NCBI RefSeq assembly: GCF_019139675.1
Contig: NZ_CP077077.1
Location: forward strand, 1,612,001 to 1,676,000
Origin: Pseudomonas maumuensis
Lineage (GTDB): Bacteria; Pseudomonadota; Gammaproteobacteria; Pseudomonadales; Pseudomonadaceae
DNA length: 64,000 nt
Reading direction: 5' to 3'
The notes below the pieces were generated by a model. The model was not told where the DNA came from. It searched no databases and saw only the letters and a program-made list of their open reading frames with translations. This document shows positions 61,973 through 64,000 of this stretch, in pieces (position 1 is the first letter of the stretch; each line of letters begins with the position of its first letter). The position numbers and the translations under genes were made by a program.

Positions 61973-62127
61973 TTACAACACGTAAAGCGAGCTCAATCGA
62001 AGGCCTTTGTAATTTCTGCATTTTCCTGATCGTAGGGAGGCTGCAGCTGCACAGTGATGCAGGTCTTTGCGTTTGCTTGCTTATATAATCGGCTGAAAGT
62101 TTATGCCTGCACAGCAGGGCTATAGAA

Positions 62128-62673
62128 TTAAAGCGAGTTGATATTGTTGAGCAGCATGTTTCGCGAGAAGTCGCTTCTTTGTATGCCAAAGATAAAGTCA
62201 TATTCGGAGGATTCTTTCTTTATGACGGGTTTAGTCGACTTTGTTACGCTTTGTTTAAATTTCAGCGGTGTTTTGTTGTAGGCTCTGCTAAAACTTCTGG
62301 AGAAGTGGGGTAGGGAGGAAAATCCGCAGGCATAGCTGATGTCGGTCAGTGACCAGTCCGGGGCAAGGTGGATGAACTCCTTTGCCAGGGCCAGGCGTAC
62401 TCGCCACATCCACTTGATCGGGGTGACACCGTAAAATAAGTTGAACATTCGGCAAATATCAAATCTGGACTTGCCACAGATTTTTTCCAGGTCTTCCAGC
62501 GCAATATCCTCTGAAATGTTATCTATGATGTGGTTTATCACTGTGACAATGCACAGTGCTTTCTCTGTATGTGCATGCTTGCCATAGATCTCAAAGTGAC
62601 GTTTGTACAGGTCGTCCATTATTTTTTGTGTGAATAGGGTCTTTTCAGCATTCGAGATTTTGTGATCCCACAT
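62128..62673 (-). CDS. AraC-family transcriptional regulator (short form)
   Basis: A 181-residue regulator consisting mainly of the AraC DNA-binding domain (about 45-145): helix one IALEDLEKICGKSRFDICRMFNLFYGVTPIKWMWRVRLALAKEF and helix two LTDISYACGFSSLPHFSRSFSRAYNKTPLKFK. There is no long sensor domain. The C-terminal 35 residues are Lys/Ser-rich and unlike others. It is divergent from the HlyD gene and probably controls it, and perhaps the acyl-ACP operon. AT-rich. Confidence 0.88.
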   Translation of the reverse strand: MWDHKISNAEKTLFTQKIMDDLYKRHFEIYGKHAHTEKALCIVTVINHIIDNISEDIALEDLEKICGKSRFDICRMFNLFYGVTPIKWMWRVRLALAKEFIHLAPDWSLTDISYACGFSSLPHFSRSFSRAYNKTPLKFKQSVTKSTKPVIKKESSEYDFIFGIQRSDFSRNMLLNNINSL

Positions 62674-63095
62674 ACAGACTCCGTTCTGCAGCGCTCAGTG
62701 GCGAAATTTCTTATTTTTTATGTAAGCTTTTGGCTCGCATTCGAGTAAGCAATTGCTGTGCCACGTTATTTTTAGCTGCAACACGTTGTTTATTAAGTAG
62801 TTTTTTCAATGATCTCAAGGTTGGGAAAGCGCAGTCCCATTTTCGAACGATTTTTTCCCAGTCTGCTGACATGCGTCCCATTATTGGGACGCGGTGAGTC
62901 TTGGCCATGAGCAGCGAATACAAATAAACGTAGGGAGCGGCTCGGTGGCGAAATTGAGACCGTTGCTGGTTAGTCGAGCGCTGGCCAAACTCGGTGGGCA
63001 TTGCCAGACCTGTGATATCAGCACTTAAGTTTATTATCTTGAATTTGGCATGAACCGTGCATTCACTTGCCGATATTATCAACGTTGGTGTGCTT
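62674..63095. other. Divergent region between AraC and HlyD genes
   Basis: About 420 bp. Contains a perfect palindrome GCGTCCCATTATTGGGACGC (62873-62892) and further TGGGA/TCCCA copies around it. A minus-strand frame (62711-63151) overlaps the HlyD start and has no ribosome site, so it is not called. Confidence 0.6.
62873..62892. promoter_or_regulatory. Perfect 20-bp palindrome, candidate operator
   Basis: GCGTCCCA-TTAT-TGGGACGC, midway between the AraC regulator and HlyD genes. TGGGA at 62822 and TCCCA at about 62835 and 62857 repeat its half-site. Confidence 0.5.
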
Positions 63096-64000
63096 ATGGA
63101 TATTTCGATCCCGCAGTCGGGAACTAGGCGACTGCTCAAGAAACACAGCAAGGTCCTTGCCGTTGGCGTCTGCTCACTGGTACTGCTGCTGGCGATTTAC
63201 AACTATCGCTTCTCGCCTTATCAAGTGGCTCTTGGTAGCGTGGCGGTCGCCGAGGTCAAGTATGGTGATTTCTCCGTTGAGGTGCGCGGGAATGGCGTGC
63301 TGCTCCCTCGGGATATCAATTGGGTGGCTGCCAATGTTGATGCCCGGGTCGAAGAAATCATCTACAAGGCCGGCATGAAAGTCAGTAAGGGGCAGTTGTT
63401 GGTTGTCATGAGCAATCCTACGCTGGAGCAGCGGCTTCAGGAAAATCAACTCGAACTCAATGCCCTCAGGGCAGAAACCGAGGCCAAAAATGCTGAGCTT
63501 CAAAATAAGATCCTGACTCAAGAAGCAGTCATACTCGAAGCCAAAACCCGGTTGCTTGGATCGTCACTGCGACTTGCAGCCCAGAAACAATACAGTGAAG
63601 CCGTGCCACGGCTGGAATACGAAACTACGCGCATTCTGACTGAGCAATATACTCAGCAGGTCAGTTTTGAAGAGCGTAGGTTAGGGTCGCTCAAACTCAG
63701 TGTCGAGGCGGATAAAAAGGCCAACTTCATGCGTCTTGATAAAATGGAGTCGCTGGTTGCACTGGGGCAGCAGGAGGTAGATTCACTCAAGGTCAAATCA
63801 CCGATAGATGGTGTTTTACAGGATGTGAGCGTTCAGGTCGGACAGCGGGTAACGGTGGGCAGTGATATTGCTCGTCTTGCCAAAGAGACAGAGCTGTACG
63901 CCGAACTCAAAGTACCCGAACTACAGTCACGCGATCTTGCGGTCGGGCAGGCCGTCACGATCAACACTGGTCGCAGCCGGTTCACGGGAGTTCTTTCGAG
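63096..64000 (+). CDS. HlyD-family periplasmic adaptor (efflux), 3' end cut by window
   Basis: An open frame of 301 codons to the window edge. A short cytosolic tail and one membrane helix (about residues 22-37, VLAVGVCSLVLLLAIYNY) come first. Then the HlyD/MacA pattern: first lipoyl half VDARVEEIIYKAGMKVSKGQLLVVMSNPTLEQRL, a long coiled coil (about 107-235) and the second half IDGVLQDVSVQVGQRVTVGSDIARL. It bridges an inner membrane pump and an outer membrane channel; those genes should lie downstream. Weak GGTG ribosome site; GTG 63090 is also in frame. Confidence 0.9.
   Translation, partial: MDISIPQSGTRRLLKKHSKVLAVGVCSLVLLLAIYNYRFSPYQVALGSVAVAEVKYGDFSVEVRGNGVLLPRDINWVAANVDARVEEIIYKAGMKVSKGQLLVVMSNPTLEQRLQENQLELNALRAETEAKNAELQNKILTQEAVILEAKTRLLGSSLRLAAQKQYSEAVPRLEYETTRILTEQYTQQVSFEERRLGSLKLSVEADKKANFMRLDKMESLVALGQQEVDSLKVKSPIDGVLQDVSVQVGQRVTVGSDIARLAKETELYAELKVPELQSRDLAVGQAVTINTGRSRFTGVLS

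Larger units (their letters stand above)
61809..62127. other. Region right of the operon
   Basis: Contains the operon stem-loop, direct-repeat copy B and the inverted repeat TTTAC-aacac-GTAAA (about 61974-61988). No gene is seen; a minus-strand frame here has no ribosome site. Confidence 0.55.

Noticed and set aside
62711..63151. 146-codon minus-strand frame between AraC and HlyD genes
   Set aside because: Overlaps the HlyD start, has no ribosome site and covers a likely operator region.

Overview
The window is a chromosome segment of a fluorescent Pseudomonas, most likely of the P. putida group. This rests on gene order (recQ ... rnm-yciO-scpA-scpB-rluB ... phhABC/phhR, acsA, aotJQMP-argR, aruCFGDB-E, alaS, lysC, csrA, tRNA-Ser/tRNA-Arg array, mgtE, amrZ), on the GC-rich codon use, and on paired REP-type hairpins containing cgcggggcaagcccgctcccac or cgccggcaagccggctcccac between genes. 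No database could be searched, so family names come from recognised motifs and gene order.

Layout. 1-2520: 5'-truncated recQ and a MarR/SlyA-type regulator with a SlyA-like operator. 2602-12274: housekeeping and accessory enzymes, namely a patatin-type Vd autotransporter, a SelT/W-like thioredoxin-fold protein, an EamA exporter, two AraC regulators, an LpxH-like phosphoesterase, an HD protein next to an Mpo1-like protein, TrkH and a nitroreductase. 12311-15334: a Cpx-type envelope-stress locus (coiled-coil membrane protein, CpxR-like, Spy/CpxP-like, CpxA-like). 15459-20746: yciI-yciB facing rnm-yciO-scpA-scpB-rluB, covering nucleotide turnover, chromosome condensation and rRNA pseudouridylation. 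20747-33290: aromatic amino acid uptake and breakdown (aroP2, phhA-phhB-phhC, the regulator phhR), interrupted by a LysR regulator, a YdiJ-type FAD/Fe-S dehydrogenase and an MFS transporter. 33692-48361: acsA, then arginine uptake (aotJQMP), its regulator argR and the arginine succinyltransferase pathway (aruCFGDB-E). 48665-52965: alaS, lysC, csrA. 53038-53698: tRNA-Ser(GCT) and four tRNA-Arg(ACG). 54099-57058: mgtE, amrZ, a frameshifted phnN and tRNA-Arg(CCT).

57059-64000 differs from the rest: it is visibly AT-richer, uses rarer codons and lies just downstream of tRNA-Arg(CCT), a classic integration site. It holds a tightly overlapping five-gene operon: a FabH-like ketosynthase lacking the usual catalytic His, a stand-alone acyl carrier protein, a protein resembling only the C-terminal helical domain of acyl-CoA dehydrogenases, a MATE exporter and a membrane-anchored alpha/beta hydrolase. 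A pair of 58-bp imperfect direct repeats bounds the operon. Beyond it lie an AraC regulator and a divergent HlyD-type adaptor that runs off the window. The operon looks like a small, possibly undescribed acyl-ACP pathway that makes and exports a metabolite; this is inference and is the main lead of the window.

Regulation visible in the sequence includes PhhR/TyrR-type boxes upstream of phhA and far upstream of aroP2, ArgR half-sites before aotJ and aruC, a CpxR-type box before the Spy homologue, Crc/Hfq-type A-rich motifs before aroP2 and acsA, and attenuator-like hairpins after the first gene of both the aot and aru operons.
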